A DNA stretch of 64,000 nucleotides from JAKAWQ01 sp963840545 (lineage in GTDB: Bacteria; Pseudomonadota; Alphaproteobacteria; Acetobacterales; Acetobacteraceae), in assembly GCA_963840545.1 (NCBI GenBank), contig CAWIZE010000009.1, forward strand, positions 15,606-79,605, in the 5' to 3' direction. Made by a program: the position numbers and the translations under genes. The notes below the pieces were generated by a model. That model was given only the letters and a program-made list of their open reading frames with translations. It had not been told where the DNA came from and searched no databases. Position 1 is the first letter of the stretch; each line of letters begins with the position of its first letter. Positions 17,496 through 26,794 of this stretch are shown piece after piece.

Positions 17496-19115
17496 GCGGA
17501 GCGCTCCAGGGGCTCGCCGGGGCGAAGGATCATGTCGGCAGCCTTCTCGGCGATCATGATGGTCGCGGCGTTGGTGTTGCCGGAGACGACGGTCGGCATC
17601 ACCGAGGCATCGACGACCCGGAGCCCGCCCACGCCGCGCACGCGGAGCGCAGGATCGACGACGGAAATCGGGTCCGATCCCATCCGGCAGGTTCCGCTCG
17701 CGTGGAAGCCGGTGCCGGCTTTCTCGCGGAGATAGGCGAGCCATTCCTCGTCCGTCTGCACGCCGGGGCCGGGCATCGCCTCGCCGGCGACGAAGGGGCG
17801 CATGGCGGCGGTTTCGAAGAGGCGGCGGGCGATGCGCAAGCCCTCGATCAGCGTCGTGCGGTCATTCTCGGTGGCGAGGTAGTTGGGTTGGATGCGGGGC
17901 GGAGCGGCGGGGTCGGCCGAGCGGATGCGGATCGAGCCGCGGCTCTCCGGCCGACAGGGCACGCACGAGATGCTGGCGCCGGGGAAATCGTGCATCGGGG
18001 CGCCTGGGCGATCGAGGCTGCCGGCCATGAAATGATACTGCACGTCGGGCGTGGCGGGGCCTTCGCGGGTGCGGGCGAAGAGGCCGAGGGGGCCCGCGCC
18101 CATCATCAGCGGGCCGCTTCGGGCGAGGAGCCAGGCGAGGCCGGCCAGCGCCTGGCGCGGCAGGCTGCGCGAGGTCTCGTTCAGGGTCGGTCCACGTTCG
18201 ATCCGCGCGACGACGCGGGCGTTGAGGTGGTCCTGGAGGTTCTCCCCGACACCCGGGAGATCGGCGGCGATCGGGATGCCGTGCTCGACGAGCAAGGCGG
18301 CCGGGCCGAGGCCGGAGAGCTGGAGGAGCTGGGGCGAATTGACGGCCCCGCCGGCGAGCAGAACCTCTGCCCGCGCCAGCGCCCGGCGGGCGGCGCCGCC
18401 CTGGCGCCAGGCGACGCCCACGGCGCGCCCGCCCTCGATCAGCACGCGCTCGGCGAGCGCCCCGGTCCGCACGGTGAGGTTGGGGCGGCGCGCCGCCGGC
18501 CGCAGATAGGCCAGCGCGGCGCTGCAGCGGCGGCGGCCGCGGATGGTCATCTGGTAGATGCCCACGCCCTCCTGCGCCGCACCGTTGAAGTCGGGGTTGA
18601 GGGGATAGCCCGCCTCGCGGGCCGCGGCGATGAAGGCGGCGTGGAGCGGGTGGTCCATGCGCAGGTCCGCGATGTCGAGCGGGCCGCCGGCGCCGTGATA
18701 TTCATCCGCGCCGCGCTCCTGGTTCTCGGCCTTGCGGAAATAGGGCAGGACGTCTTCGTACCGACCAGCCGGGATTGCCCATCTGCCGCCAGAGGTCGAA
18801 ATCCTCCTTCTGGCCGCGGATATAGATGAGCCCGTTGATGGCGCTCGATCCGCCGAGCACGCGCCCGCGCGGCCAGGGGATCGAGCGGCCGCCGAAGCCC
18901 GGGACGGGCTCGGTCTCGAATCCCCAGTTCAGCCGCGGATTGTAGATGTTGCGGAAGAACCCGGCGGGGATATGGATCCACGGATCCCGATCCGGCCCGC
19001 CCGCCTCGAGGAGCAGCACGTGGGTGTGCGGATCGGCGGAGAGGCGATGGGCGAGGACCGAGCCCGCGGAGCCCGCGCCGACGATGATGAAGTCGTATTC
19101 CTCGGCCGGCGCCAT
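17492..19115 (-). pseudogene. GMC-family FAD oxidoreductase (choline dehydrogenase-like), frameshifted
   Basis: Two adjoining frames together make one GMC oxidoreductase. The N-terminal part (MAPAEEYDFIIVGAGSAG, then GRVLGGSSAINGLIYIRG) reads from 19115. The C-terminal part carries the active-site blocks FHASGTCRMG and SGNTNAATIMIAEKAADMI. They are joined by removing one base at 18761/18762 in GTACCGAC (plus strand). The restored junction reads GNPGWSYEDVLPYFRKAENQ, a standard GMC segment. Enzymes of this family oxidise alcohols with FAD. The stop overlaps the DapA-like gene. It could be a sequence error at a GTAC site or a real recent mutation; ~540 residues if intact. Confidence 0.82.
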
Positions 19116-19348
19116 TCCTCCCCGCCTTGATCGGTGGCTGATCGATGGGTGCGTGCCACACAAGCGAGCTTCTCGCCAGATCGGGTCCGGCCGGGTCGGC
19201 GGCGGTCTGGCGCTGCGGCCACCCTTGCATTGCAGCATTGTCATCGAACTGTCGCGGGGTTGTCACGCCGGCGTTATCGTCGAACACTAACAGGCGGGGA
19301 GGGGTGATCACGGGGGACCGGTTGGATCAGGCGACGACGCTTGCGCGG

Positions 19349-20263
19349 ATGGCGCCGGTGCCGATCGGGGCGAGCCGGCGCCGGGGGCGCACCGCACGGC
19401 AGCGGAGCATGCTGGCGGCCTTCGTGCTGCTCGCGCCTTCGGGCCTTTTTCTTGCCGCCTTCACCTATTGGCCCGTGCTCGAGGTGCTGGTGCGATCCTT
19501 CATCGACCAGCAATACGGGCAGGTCGCGCGGTTCGGGTTCGGCAACTATGCGCGCCTCTTCGCCGACCCGCATTTCCGCCAGGCGGCAGGGAACAACATC
19601 GTCTATGGCGTCGGAACGATCGTCCCGAGCCTGGCGCTCGCCCTTCTGTTCGCGCTCGGCCTGCGTGAGAACCGGCGTTTCACCTCGTTGCTGCGCACGC
19701 TCCTGGTGCTGCCGATGATGATCCCGCTGGTCGCGGCTTCGGCGCTCTTCATCTTCATCTTCCTGCCCGGCGCGGGCCTGATCGACCATTACCTCGCCTT
19801 CCTTGGCGCCGGGCAGACCAACTGGCTCGGCAACCCGTCGCTGGCGATGCCCTCGATCATCGCCATCACGGTGTGGAAGAACACCGGCTACTACATGCTG
19901 TTCTTCCTCGCCGGCCTGGCCGGGATTCCGGACCAGCTGGTCGAGGCGGCGACGCTCGAAGGCGCCGGCCCGATCCAGCGCTTCCGCCACGTGATCCTGC
20001 CGCTGCTCGGGCCGACGCTTGCCTTCGTGCTGGTGATCGCGCTGCTCAACGTGCTGACGCAGGTGGACCATATCGTGGTGATGACCGACGGCGGCCCGTC
20101 GGACTCCACCGATGTGCTCCTCTTCTACATCTATCAGCAGGCACACCAGAACAACGATGCGGGGCTTGCAGCCGCGGCGACCGCGGTGAGCGTGGCGGTG
20201 CTGTTCCTGCTCTCGGCGGGATCGCTGCGCGCGCTCGAGCAGGGGATCCACTATAAATCCTAG
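19349..20263 (+). CDS. ABC transporter permease, UgpA/MalF type
   Basis: A 304-residue inner-membrane permease with six predicted helices and the EAA loop contacting the ATPase (EAATLEGAGPIQRFRHVILP). It resembles UgpA-type permeases for glycerol phosphate, sugars or polyols (IPLVAASALFIFIFLPGAGLID, DVLLFYIYQQAH). An in-frame GTG at 19304 behind GGGGAGGG would add 15 residues, so the start is uncertain. The permease, UgpE-like and binding-protein genes form one operon divergent from the GMC/DapA-like genes. No ATPase gene is present in the window. Confidence 0.85.
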   Translation: MAPVPIGASRRRGRTARQRSMLAAFVLLAPSGLFLAAFTYWPVLEVLVRSFIDQQYGQVARFGFGNYARLFADPHFRQAAGNNIVYGVGTIVPSLALALLFALGLRENRRFTSLLRTLLVLPMMIPLVAASALFIFIFLPGAGLIDHYLAFLGAGQTNWLGNPSLAMPSIIAITVWKNTGYYMLFFLAGLAGIPDQLVEAATLEGAGPIQRFRHVILPLLGPTLAFVLVIALLNVLTQVDHIVVMTDGGPSDSTDVLLFYIYQQAHQNNDAGLAAAATAVSVAVLFLLSAGSLRALEQGIHYKS

Positions 20264-20291
20264 GCACGGGCGCGAGATCCGGCTGCTGTCG

Positions 20292-21089
20292 ATGCTCGCG
20301 ATGGCGGCCGGTGCCCTGCTCTGGGCGATCCCGTTCGCCTGGATGCTGGTCGCGAGCCTGCGCCCGGGGAGCGCGGGGGCCGCCGACATCGCCTCGCTCA
20401 TCCCCTCGGGGAGGCTCGGGCTCGGCAATTTCCGCGAGGCCTGGAGCGAGGGGTCCTTCCCGCTCTGGTACTTCAATACCTTCCTGATGTGCGGGGGGAT
20501 TCTCGCGGTGCAGTGCGTCACCGTGAGTGCGGCGGGCTACGCCTTCGCGCGGCTTTCGTTTCCCGGCCGCACCTGGCTCTTCTATCTCTTCCTGCTCCAG
20601 CTGATGCTCGTCCCGCCGATCCTGATCGTGCCGAACCTCACGACGATCGTCTGGCTCGGCCTCTACGACCGGCTGCCCGGCGTGATGGCGCCCTATTTCG
20701 CCTCCGCCTTCGGCACGTTCCTGATGCGGCAAACCTTTCGCACTATCCCGCGCGACTACGAGGACGCGGCGATGCTCGACGGGGCGAATCTCACGCAGCT
20801 GATCTGGCACGTGCTGCTGCCCCTGGCCCGGCCCGGCCTCGCGGCCTTCGCCATCGTCTCGGTGAGCTACCACTGGAACGAGTTCCTCTGGCCGCTGATC
20901 GCGCTCTCCTCGCCCGCGAACCAGGTGCTCACCGTCGGGCTCGCCTCGTTCACCTCGGGCGCGGAAAGCGCCACGGAATGGGGAGTGATCGCGGCCGGCA
21001 CGCTGCTGGTCGCGGCGCCGCTGATCCTCATCTTCGTCGTCTTTCAGCGGCGCATCGTCTCGAGCTTCGTCTTCACCGGCATCAAGTAA
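20292..21089 (+). CDS. ABC transporter permease, UgpE/MalG type
   Basis: A 265-residue second permease of the same importer. Its EAA loop is EDAAMLDGANLTQLIWHVLLPLA, and SVSYHWNEFLWPL is typical of MalG/UgpE proteins. The frame stays open upstream into the previous gene without a usable start codon, so the ATG at 20292 is the first available start. The N-terminus may be slightly short for the family. The binding-protein gene starts 10 bp after its stop. Confidence 0.85.
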   Translation: MLAMAAGALLWAIPFAWMLVASLRPGSAGAADIASLIPSGRLGLGNFREAWSEGSFPLWYFNTFLMCGGILAVQCVTVSAAGYAFARLSFPGRTWLFYLFLLQLMLVPPILIVPNLTTIVWLGLYDRLPGVMAPYFASAFGTFLMRQTFRTIPRDYEDAAMLDGANLTQLIWHVLLPLARPGLAAFAIVSVSYHWNEFLWPLIALSSPANQVLTVGLASFTSGAESATEWGVIAAGTLLVAAPLILIFVVFQRRIVSSFVFTGIK

Positions 21090-21099
21090 GGAGCCACTC

Positions 21100-22419
21100 A
21101 TGCGAAAATCATGGCGCGTCGCCCTCGCGGCGGCGTTGGGGATTTCCATCTCCGCGGGCGCGGCGCGGGCGGCGACCGATATCGACCTTTATTTCCCGGT
21201 GCCGGTGCAGGGCAAGCTGGTGATCGAGATCCGCCAGCTGATCAACGAATTCAACAAGGAGCACCCGGATATCCACGTCACGGCCGTCTATACCGGTAGC
21301 TATGACGACACCAACCTCAAGACCGCGGCCGCGATCAAGGCCGGGAATCCGCCGGCCGCAGTCATCATGAGCGCCAATTTCGTGCGCTCGTACGAGATCA
21401 ACCACCAGGCCATCTCGCTCGATCCGCTGATCGAGAAGGACGGCATGACGGCGAAGAGCTTCATGGCGGAGTTCTGGCCGGCGCTCGCCGACAACGCGGT
21501 GATCGACGGCCAGGTGTACGGCGTGCCGTTCCAGAATTCGACGCCGCTGCTCTATTACAGCGTCGATGCGTTCAAGCAGGCGGGGCTCGATCCGAACCAT
21601 CCGCCGGTGACGTGGCAGGACTTCGTGACCGACGCGAAGAAGCTCACGGTGGTGAAGAACGGGAGCGTCGCGCGCTACGGCTTCGAGATGCCGGGGACCT
21701 ATGACTATCTCGGCTGGATCGTGAGCGGGCTCGTCATGTCGGACGGCGGGCAGTATTTCAACCACGGCTACGGCGGCGAGGTCTATTACGACCAGCCGAG
21801 CACGCTCGGCGCCCTGATGCTGCTCGACGAGATGGTCAACAAGCTGCACGTGATGCCCCCGGGCGTGACGGACGCCAACGCGGCGGCGACGGCCTTCTTC
21901 ACCGGCCACGCAGCGATGATGGAGCTTTCCACCGGGGCGCTGACCTTCGTCCGCGACAACATGAAGGCGCCGTTCAAGGTCGCCTTCATGCCGTACAACA
22001 TCCAGCCGGCGGCGCCGATCGGCGGGGGCAGCCTGCTCATTCCGGCGGGCAATTCGCCCCCGCGCGTGGCGGCGGCATGGACGTTGATCAAGTGGCTGGT
22101 GAGCCCGGACATCGCCGGACGCTGGAGCCGCTTCACCGGGTATTTCGCGCCGCGCATCGCCGCCTATGACCTGCCGGCGATGAAGACCTACCTTGCCAAG
22201 TACCCGGACGCCGAGGTGGCGCTCGAGCAGCTGAAATACGCCGTGCCCTGGTTCGACACCTTCGAGACCGTGGCGGTGCGCGAGGCGATGGAGAACCAGG
22301 TCCAGGCGGTGCTCTCCGGCCGCACCACGCCGGAGGCGGCGGTGAAGGCGGCGCAGGCGACCGCCGACGCGCTCATGAAACCCTATGTCGAGAAGACCGC
22401 GCTCGCTATTCCGCAGTAG
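21100..22419 (+). CDS. Extracellular solute-binding protein (family 1, UgpB-like)
   Basis: A 439-residue periplasmic binding protein. The signal peptide MRKSWRVALAAALGISISAG ends near residue 24 (ARA-A). The body has family-1 features: LINEFNKEHPDIHVTAVYTG early, DGQVYGVPFQNSTPLLYYS in the middle, and an RFTGYFAPR hinge segment late. It captures ligand for the two upstream permeases. The closest pattern is UgpB (glycerol-3-phosphate), but sugar or polyol ligands are equally possible. It ends at a strong hairpin shared with the convergent PQQ dehydrogenase gene. Confidence 0.88.
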   Translation: MRKSWRVALAAALGISISAGAARAATDIDLYFPVPVQGKLVIEIRQLINEFNKEHPDIHVTAVYTGSYDDTNLKTAAAIKAGNPPAAVIMSANFVRSYEINHQAISLDPLIEKDGMTAKSFMAEFWPALADNAVIDGQVYGVPFQNSTPLLYYSVDAFKQAGLDPNHPPVTWQDFVTDAKKLTVVKNGSVARYGFEMPGTYDYLGWIVSGLVMSDGGQYFNHGYGGEVYYDQPSTLGALMLLDEMVNKLHVMPPGVTDANAAATAFFTGHAAMMELSTGALTFVRDNMKAPFKVAFMPYNIQPAAPIGGGSLLIPAGNSPPRVAAAWTLIKWLVSPDIAGRWSRFTGYFAPRIAAYDLPAMKTYLAKYPDAEVALEQLKYAVPWFDTFETVAVREAMENQVQAVLSGRTTPEAAVKAAQATADALMKPYVEKTALAIPQ

Positions 22420-22435
22420 GCGAGGCGGTCTCGCG

Positions 22436-22470
22436 GGAGGCGGCGGGGCTTGCGTGACCCCGCCGCCTCC
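22436..22470. terminator. Strong hairpin between convergent genes
   Basis: A perfect 13-bp stem, GGAGGCGGCGGGG pairing with CCCCGCCGCCTCC around a 9-base loop, lies between the convergent binding-protein and PQQ dehydrogenase genes. It lacks a T-tract, so it may act as a bidirectional mRNA end or barrier rather than a classical intrinsic terminator. Confidence 0.65.
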
Positions 22471-22481
22471 GCTTCGACAGG

Positions 22482-24185
22482 CTACCTGGCGAGCGTGAAG
22501 ATCGCGACGGCGTCGCCGAGGGGATAGCCGATCTGGAAATTCCCGCCGGCGGCGACGGCGATATATTCGTGGCCGTTGACCTGGTAGGCGACCGGCGGCG
22601 CATTGACGCCGGCGCCGAGGTTAAAGCGCCAGAGCAGCTTGCCGCTGGTGGCGTCGAAGGCGTCGAACCAGCCATTGCCTTCGCCGGAGAAGACGAGGTT
22701 GCCGGCGGTGGCGAGCGCGCCGCCCATCATCGGCTGCGGCACGGTCTGGTTCCACAGGATCGAGCCGGTGTTGACGTCGATCGCGGTCAGCGTGCCGTCC
22801 TGCACGCCGCCCGGCACGTTGGAGAAGGTGCTGCCGAGGCGGATCAGGCCGGGGACGAGGGGTGTCGTCGTCTCGGTCTTGAAGGTCATCAGCTGGTTCA
22901 TGCCGAGGACGTAGACCGCGTGGGTGAGCGGCGAATAGGCGGGCGGCGACCATTCGCTGCCGCCATTGGCGCCGGGCAGGCTCTGGACGCCGGCGACAGT
23001 CGGCTGGGCGAACATGTTCTGCTGCTGATCGAACGGCACCGACTTGCGGATCAGCTTTCCGGTCTCGCGATTGACGATATAGAACCAGGCCGTCTTGCCG
23101 GCCTCGCCCGCCGCCGGGACCATCTGGCCGTTGTCCATGGCGTCGAACAGCACGACATTGCTGACCGCGTCATAGTCCCAGACGTCGTGCGGCACTTCCT
23201 GATAGTACCAGGCGAGCGCGCCGGTCTTGGCGTTGAGCGCGACGATCGAGTCCGAGTAGAGATTGTCGCCTTCGCGGACCGTTCCGTTGAGGTCCGGGTT
23301 GGGATTGCCGACCGAGAAGATCACGAGGCCGCGCGCGGTGTCGATCGCCGGCGTGGTCCAGACGGCGGCGCCGCCCCGCTTCCAGGAATCGCCGGCCCAG
23401 GATTTCGGGTCGGTGGTGTCGAAGCGCCAGATCGGCTTGCCGTCCGTGGCGCTGTAGGCCGCGACGAAGCCGCGCGTCGCCCATTCGCCGCCGGCGCTGC
23501 CGATGATCACCATGCCCGCGTAGGCCTGCGGCGCCATGGTTTCGGAATAGCCGACGGGCGCGTCGGCGACGCGGACCGACCAGGCCGGCTTGCCGGTTTT
23601 GGCGTCGAGCGCGATCAGATGATCGTCGAGCGTGTCGAAGAAGACCATGCCGTAGGCCGCGACGACGCCGCGATTGACCGGGCCGCAGCAGATGTGGTTG
23701 AGCTGGTCGTTGTAGACGTAGCGCCACATCTCCCGGCCCGTAGCACCATCCATCGCGATCACGGCCTGCTTGTCGTTGACCATGGGCGTCGTGATGTACA
23801 TCACGCCATTCACGACCACCGGCGTCGTCTCGAAGCTCGCGGTAAAGCCGGTCTGGGCGATCGCCACCGGAACGAGGCTGGTGACGTTGCCGGCATTGAC
23901 CTCGTTGAGTGGCGAGAAGCGGTCGTTGGCATAGCCGTGGCCCGAGTTGGTCCAGTTGGCGCCACCCGGATCGCTCAGCATGGCGTCGGTCACGGCGACA
24001 TCGGCGGTGACGGTGGGCGTGGTCACGACCGCGACATTGCCGCCGTTTTCCGTCGGTTGCGCCGCAGCGGGCACGGCGTGGCACGCGATCCCGACCGAGA
24101 GGGCGAGAAGCAGCGCCGTGCCGGCCGGAGCGGCGCGCGTCTTTTTCCGGGGATCTTCCCCTGAGGGCGAGTGGTGATTTTTCAT
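22482..24185 (-). CDS. PQQ-dependent alcohol dehydrogenase with lanthanide-type active site
   Basis: A 567-residue periplasmic quinoprotein. The signal peptide ends near residue 42 (VPAAAQ). The beta-propeller has tryptophan-docking repeats, the vicinal disulfide Cys166-Cys167 (HICCGP), the metal-binding Glu234 (AGGEWATRG) and the catalytic block PHDVWDYDAVS. Asp337 is the presumed catalytic base, and Asp339 two residues later is the extra aspartate that marks lanthanide-dependent enzymes (XoxF, PedH). Calcium enzymes have Ala or Ser there. There is no C-terminal cytochrome c domain, so it is a type I enzyme needing a separate electron acceptor. The ATG follows AGAGGAGG. No cytochrome or pqq genes are nearby. 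Confidence 0.88.
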   Translation of the reverse strand: MKNHHSPSGEDPRKKTRAAPAGTALLLALSVGIACHAVPAAAQPTENGGNVAVVTTPTVTADVAVTDAMLSDPGGANWTNSGHGYANDRFSPLNEVNAGNVTSLVPVAIAQTGFTASFETTPVVVNGVMYITTPMVNDKQAVIAMDGATGREMWRYVYNDQLNHICCGPVNRGVVAAYGMVFFDTLDDHLIALDAKTGKPAWSVRVADAPVGYSETMAPQAYAGMVIIGSAGGEWATRGFVAAYSATDGKPIWRFDTTDPKSWAGDSWKRGGAAVWTTPAIDTARGLVIFSVGNPNPDLNGTVREGDNLYSDSIVALNAKTGALAWYYQEVPHDVWDYDAVSNVVLFDAMDNGQMVPAAGEAGKTAWFYIVNRETGKLIRKSVPFDQQQNMFAQPTVAGVQSLPGANGGSEWSPPAYSPLTHAVYVLGMNQLMTFKTETTTPLVPGLIRLGSTFSNVPGGVQDGTLTAIDVNTGSILWNQTVPQPMMGGALATAGNLVFSGEGNGWFDAFDATSGKLLWRFNLGAGVNAPPVAYQVNGHEYIAVAAGGNFQIGYPLGDAVAIFTLAR

Positions 24186-24508
24186 TCGTGCCTCCTCTTG
24201 GACGATTGTTGGCGTGGCCGTCGGCTGCGACGTCACACGGGGCCGGATGCTGTCGGGGCCCCGCTCAGCCATGGTTCGGATAGGGAAGCGTTCGCACGCG
24301 GGAAACCGGATTGGCATCGCGCGAGCCCGCGCCTGCCGGGAAGCGGGCGCTACGGCAGGCGAGCGAACCTGAGTCCGGGCTCGACGCGCCGGGCACAGCA
24401 GCCGCGCGCGGCGTGCCGCTTCCCTGCCTTGACGTCATTCCTCCCCCACCCCGAGCTTCCCGAAATGGGGCGAACGCCCGGTCCGAGCAGCTCTTTCGGA
24501 ACGCTAAC
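24186..24508. other. Intergenic region upstream of the PQQ dehydrogenase
   Basis: 323 bp between the PQQ dehydrogenase start and the end of a membrane protein gene reading the same way. It should hold the PQQ dehydrogenase promoter. No gene, tRNA or clear palindrome was recognised; open frames here have no family likeness. Confidence 0.5.
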
Positions 24509-25975
24509 TCAATCGGTGCGAGGCTGCAACATCGGACGCCAGCGTGCGGACGACGTACGCGCGGGCAGGGCTTGCGCCGCATTTGTGTCCGGAGCGATGC
24601 GGCGGCGCAACAGGCGATCGATCGCGATCGCGCCGGAGAGCGCGAATGGAGGGATGAGCACGAGATTGTAGCGCGGCTGGTTCACGGCAACGGCGGCCGC
24701 GAAGAGGAGCATGAACCAGGCAGGCAGGCTCGCGGCGAGGAACAGGAGGTTGCGGCGGTAGAGGGCGCGTCCGGTGAACCAGAGACAGAGCGGCATCAGG
24801 ATCAGGCCCCAATAGCGGTTCACCCATGCCCCGCGCAGCGCGAGCGAGATCGTCACCATCGCGAACTTGAAGGGATGGCGCAGGATGTAGGTGTGCAGCA
24901 GGTAGGGAAGCATGTGCTGCCATCCGCCCGCGGCCGCGACCGCCTGGGCCTTCAACGGGCCGTTGCCGATCGCGTAGAAATTGTCCGGCCTGTCCGCCCA
25001 TTGGAAACGGTCGCAGGCGCCTGGCCCGAACAGCAGGCTTCCCATGCCGTTGCCGTCGGGCAGCCAGCAGAGGAAGGAGAGGCGGTATTCCGCCCAGCTC
25101 ATCTCGTCGAAGGCGATACGCTGGACGAGGACTTCCGGGCCGTAGCCGGCGGTGAGCCGGGCATCGTGCAGGACGACCGCGTTGCGGATGATCCAGGGCG
25201 CAAGCACGACCGAGCCGGCGAGCGCGAAGGCAGCCGCGCGCTTGAGTCCGGCCGCGCGCGCATGGTGCAGCGCGGCGAGCAGGAAGCCCGCCAGGGAGCA
25301 GACGAGAAAGAGATAGAAAAAGGCCGGGCGTGTCAGCGCGGCAAGACCGGCGAGCGCGCCGGCGAGCGCCATCCAGCGCGCGCCGCGTGGAATCGCCAGC
25401 CCGCGCACCGCAGCTGCGGTCGCGGCGGTCGCCAGCGTCAATGCGGTGATCTCGGTCATCATGTAATTGACGTAGCCGAGGAGGTCCGGGGCGGTGAGCA
25501 GGGCGAGGCCAAGCGCGAACCAGCCGATGCGCTTCGAACCGGTGACCTGCCGCGCGATGTCCCAGACGAGAAGATAAAACCCACCGAGCATCAGGAATTG
25601 CAGGAGGCGCGGCAGAAACGCATCGCGCCGGCAGGCGGCGTCATGCCCGCGCGAGCGCACGAGGCATTCCATGGCCCGGGAGAAGGGCGGATCGTGTGCC
25701 GCGAGCCCGGCCAGGAGCGCGGGGTAGAGCGGGGTGAAGCGCATGCCCGGCGGGCGCGGCACCGCTTGCGGCCCGCGGGCGAAGAAGTAGCCGTTGGTGA
25801 AGCGGCCATGGTGGCCGATATCGTAGGCGATGCCGAGGTAGAAGGGCTGATCGAAGGCGGTGAAGGGCTGCACCTTGGCACGCGGCCAGCAGGCGCCGGT
25901 GACGGCGAAGATCAGCAACATCGCCAGAACCGGCTCGGCGAGCAGGTGACGTCCAAGGGGCCGGCCGATGGTCAA
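24509..25975 (-). CDS. Multi-pass membrane protein, GT-C glycosyltransferase-like
   Basis: A 488-residue integral membrane protein with about ten helices and large loops (AFDQPFYLGIAYDIGHHGRF near the start; WIIRNAVVLHDARLTAGYG in the middle; NQPRYNLVLIPPFALSG at the end). The pattern of a first periplasmic loop with acidic residues and a WIIRN segment resembles ArnT/PMT-type (GT-C) lipid-linked glycosyltransferases, but this is only a fold-level guess. The start is a TTG at 25975 overlapping the stop of the GNAT gene (TTGA), which joins the two in one transcript. The target is unknown. Confidence 0.65.
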   Translation of the reverse strand: MTIGRPLGRHLLAEPVLAMLLIFAVTGACWPRAKVQPFTAFDQPFYLGIAYDIGHHGRFTNGYFFARGPQAVPRPPGMRFTPLYPALLAGLAAHDPPFSRAMECLVRSRGHDAACRRDAFLPRLLQFLMLGGFYLLVWDIARQVTGSKRIGWFALGLALLTAPDLLGYVNYMMTEITALTLATAATAAAVRGLAIPRGARWMALAGALAGLAALTRPAFFYLFLVCSLAGFLLAALHHARAAGLKRAAAFALAGSVVLAPWIIRNAVVLHDARLTAGYGPEVLVQRIAFDEMSWAEYRLSFLCWLPDGNGMGSLLFGPGACDRFQWADRPDNFYAIGNGPLKAQAVAAAGGWQHMLPYLLHTYILRHPFKFAMVTISLALRGAWVNRYWGLILMPLCLWFTGRALYRRNLLFLAASLPAWFMLLFAAAVAVNQPRYNLVLIPPFALSGAIAIDRLLRRRIAPDTNAAQALPARTSSARWRPMLQPRTD

Positions 25976-26406
25976 GAGCGATCGAGAGCCTTCGTCATGA
26001 AGATGCGGAAAGAGCTGGGCGGATCGCACGGCACGCGGCCGAACTCGCGCCAGCCGTGGCGGGCATAGAACTCCGGGGCCTGGAAGCTGATCGTCACGAG
26101 GGCAGCGGTTCGGCATCCGCGACGCCGGGCCTCCTCTTCTGCCATGCACAATATGCGGCTGCCAAGAGCGCGCCCGCGCAGGGGCTGCGGAAGGAAGAAG
26201 AGATCGAGGAAAAAGATCCCGAGGGTGGTCCGGCCGAGCAGGCCGCCGGCGATGCCGCCGGTGGCGGGATCGCGCGCCAGGACGGCGAGCGGCCGGCGAT
26301 CGCTGAGGCCCGTCTGTTCGGCGTTGTAGGCGGCGAGCCCCTCCTCGAGCAGGGTTCGCACGGCGGCGTCCGGCGCGTCGGTGAGAATGAGCAGGGGTTC
26401 GTTCAT
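25972..26406 (-). CDS. GNAT family N-acetyltransferase
   Basis: A 144-residue acetyltransferase of the GNAT fold. The acetyl-CoA loop is LFFLPQPLRGRALGSRIL, and the C-terminal half has FYARHGWREFGRV as in many GNATs. The substrate is unknown. Its stop overlaps the TTG start of the membrane glycosyltransferase-like gene, so the two form a unit. It diverges from the cobalamin riboswitch and metE. Confidence 0.8.
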   Translation of the reverse strand: MNEPLLILTDAPDAAVRTLLEEGLAAYNAEQTGLSDRRPLAVLARDPATGGIAGGLLGRTTLGIFFLDLFFLPQPLRGRALGSRILCMAEEEARRRGCRTAALVTISFQAPEFYARHGWREFGRVPCDPPSSFRIFMTKALDRS

Positions 26407-26502
26407 CGGCGGGCCTCTGTGCGTGGGTCGGCCGGTTATAGTCGGGCGCCGCCGCCAGCATGATGTCAGGGGGGGGATCTGTCAGGAGGGGTCGCAAGCG
26501 TC

Positions 26503-26540
26503 TTGACGTCGGGCAGAATATCAAGACATGTTTATATGTC
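26503..26540 (+). promoter_or_regulatory. Possible promoter of the metE transcript
   Basis: A TTGACG hexamer at 26503-26508 lies upstream of an AT-rich stretch with the inverted repeat GACAT-GTTTAT-ATGTC (26525-26540), just before the riboswitch. The spacing to any -10-like hexamer is not standard, so this is only a likely promoter zone. Confidence 0.35.
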
Positions 26541-26745
26541 GTCGGTCCCGCGCGAGCGGGTGAAAAGGGAACGCCGTGCGCTCCGGCCGGACCTCCGGGT
26601 CCGGGAGCAAGACGGTGGCTGCCCCCGCAACTGTGAGCGGCGTGAAGCCGGCCCGTCCGCCCCGCCGGGGGTGGGTCACTGGACGGACGTCCGGGAAGAC
26701 AGGGCCGGTTGGCTTAAGCCGCGAGCCAGGAGACCTGCCGGCGTC
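26538..26745 (+). promoter_or_regulatory. Cobalamin (adenosylcobalamin) riboswitch
   Basis: The leader has the conserved order of cobalamin aptamer elements: GGGAA near 26567, GCCGTGCGCTCC, the core CCCCGCAACTGTGAGCGG (26623-26640), GTCACTGG (26675-26682), CCGGGAAG, and the hallmark GCGAGCCAGGAGACCTGCC (26721-26739). It precedes metE, the B12-independent methionine synthase, and would shut it off when cobalamin is plentiful so that the B12-dependent enzyme can work. Ends are approximate. Confidence 0.93.
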
Positions 26746-26759
26746 GCGACCAACCGTGT

Positions 26760-26780
26760 CCCGGGCGGGGTGCCCCCGGG
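26760..26780 (+). promoter_or_regulatory. Hairpin next to the metE ribosome site, probable expression platform
   Basis: CCCGGGCGGGG TG CCCCCGGG folds into a short GC-rich hairpin directly upstream of the AGGAG ribosome site at ~26783 and 15 bases before the metE ATG. Its position after the aptamer suggests control of translation start rather than termination, since no T-tract follows. Confidence 0.5.
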
Positions 26781-26794
26781 AGAGGAGAGAAAAG

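Noticed and set aside
22569..24164. Open frame of 531 codons opposite the PQQ dehydrogenase
   Set aside because: Composition (R/G/D/A) and lack of motifs mark it as a shadow of the quinoprotein gene.
24311..26068. Open frame of 585 codons on the plus strand
   Set aside because: It covers the membrane glycosyltransferase-like gene from the wrong strand; the minus frame has clear membrane helices and a TTGA overlap with the GNAT gene.
26576..26794. N-terminal extension of MetE from an upstream ATG
   Set aside because: This stretch is the cobalamin riboswitch; the ribosome site GAGAGGAG before 26795 and the family N-terminus fix the start.
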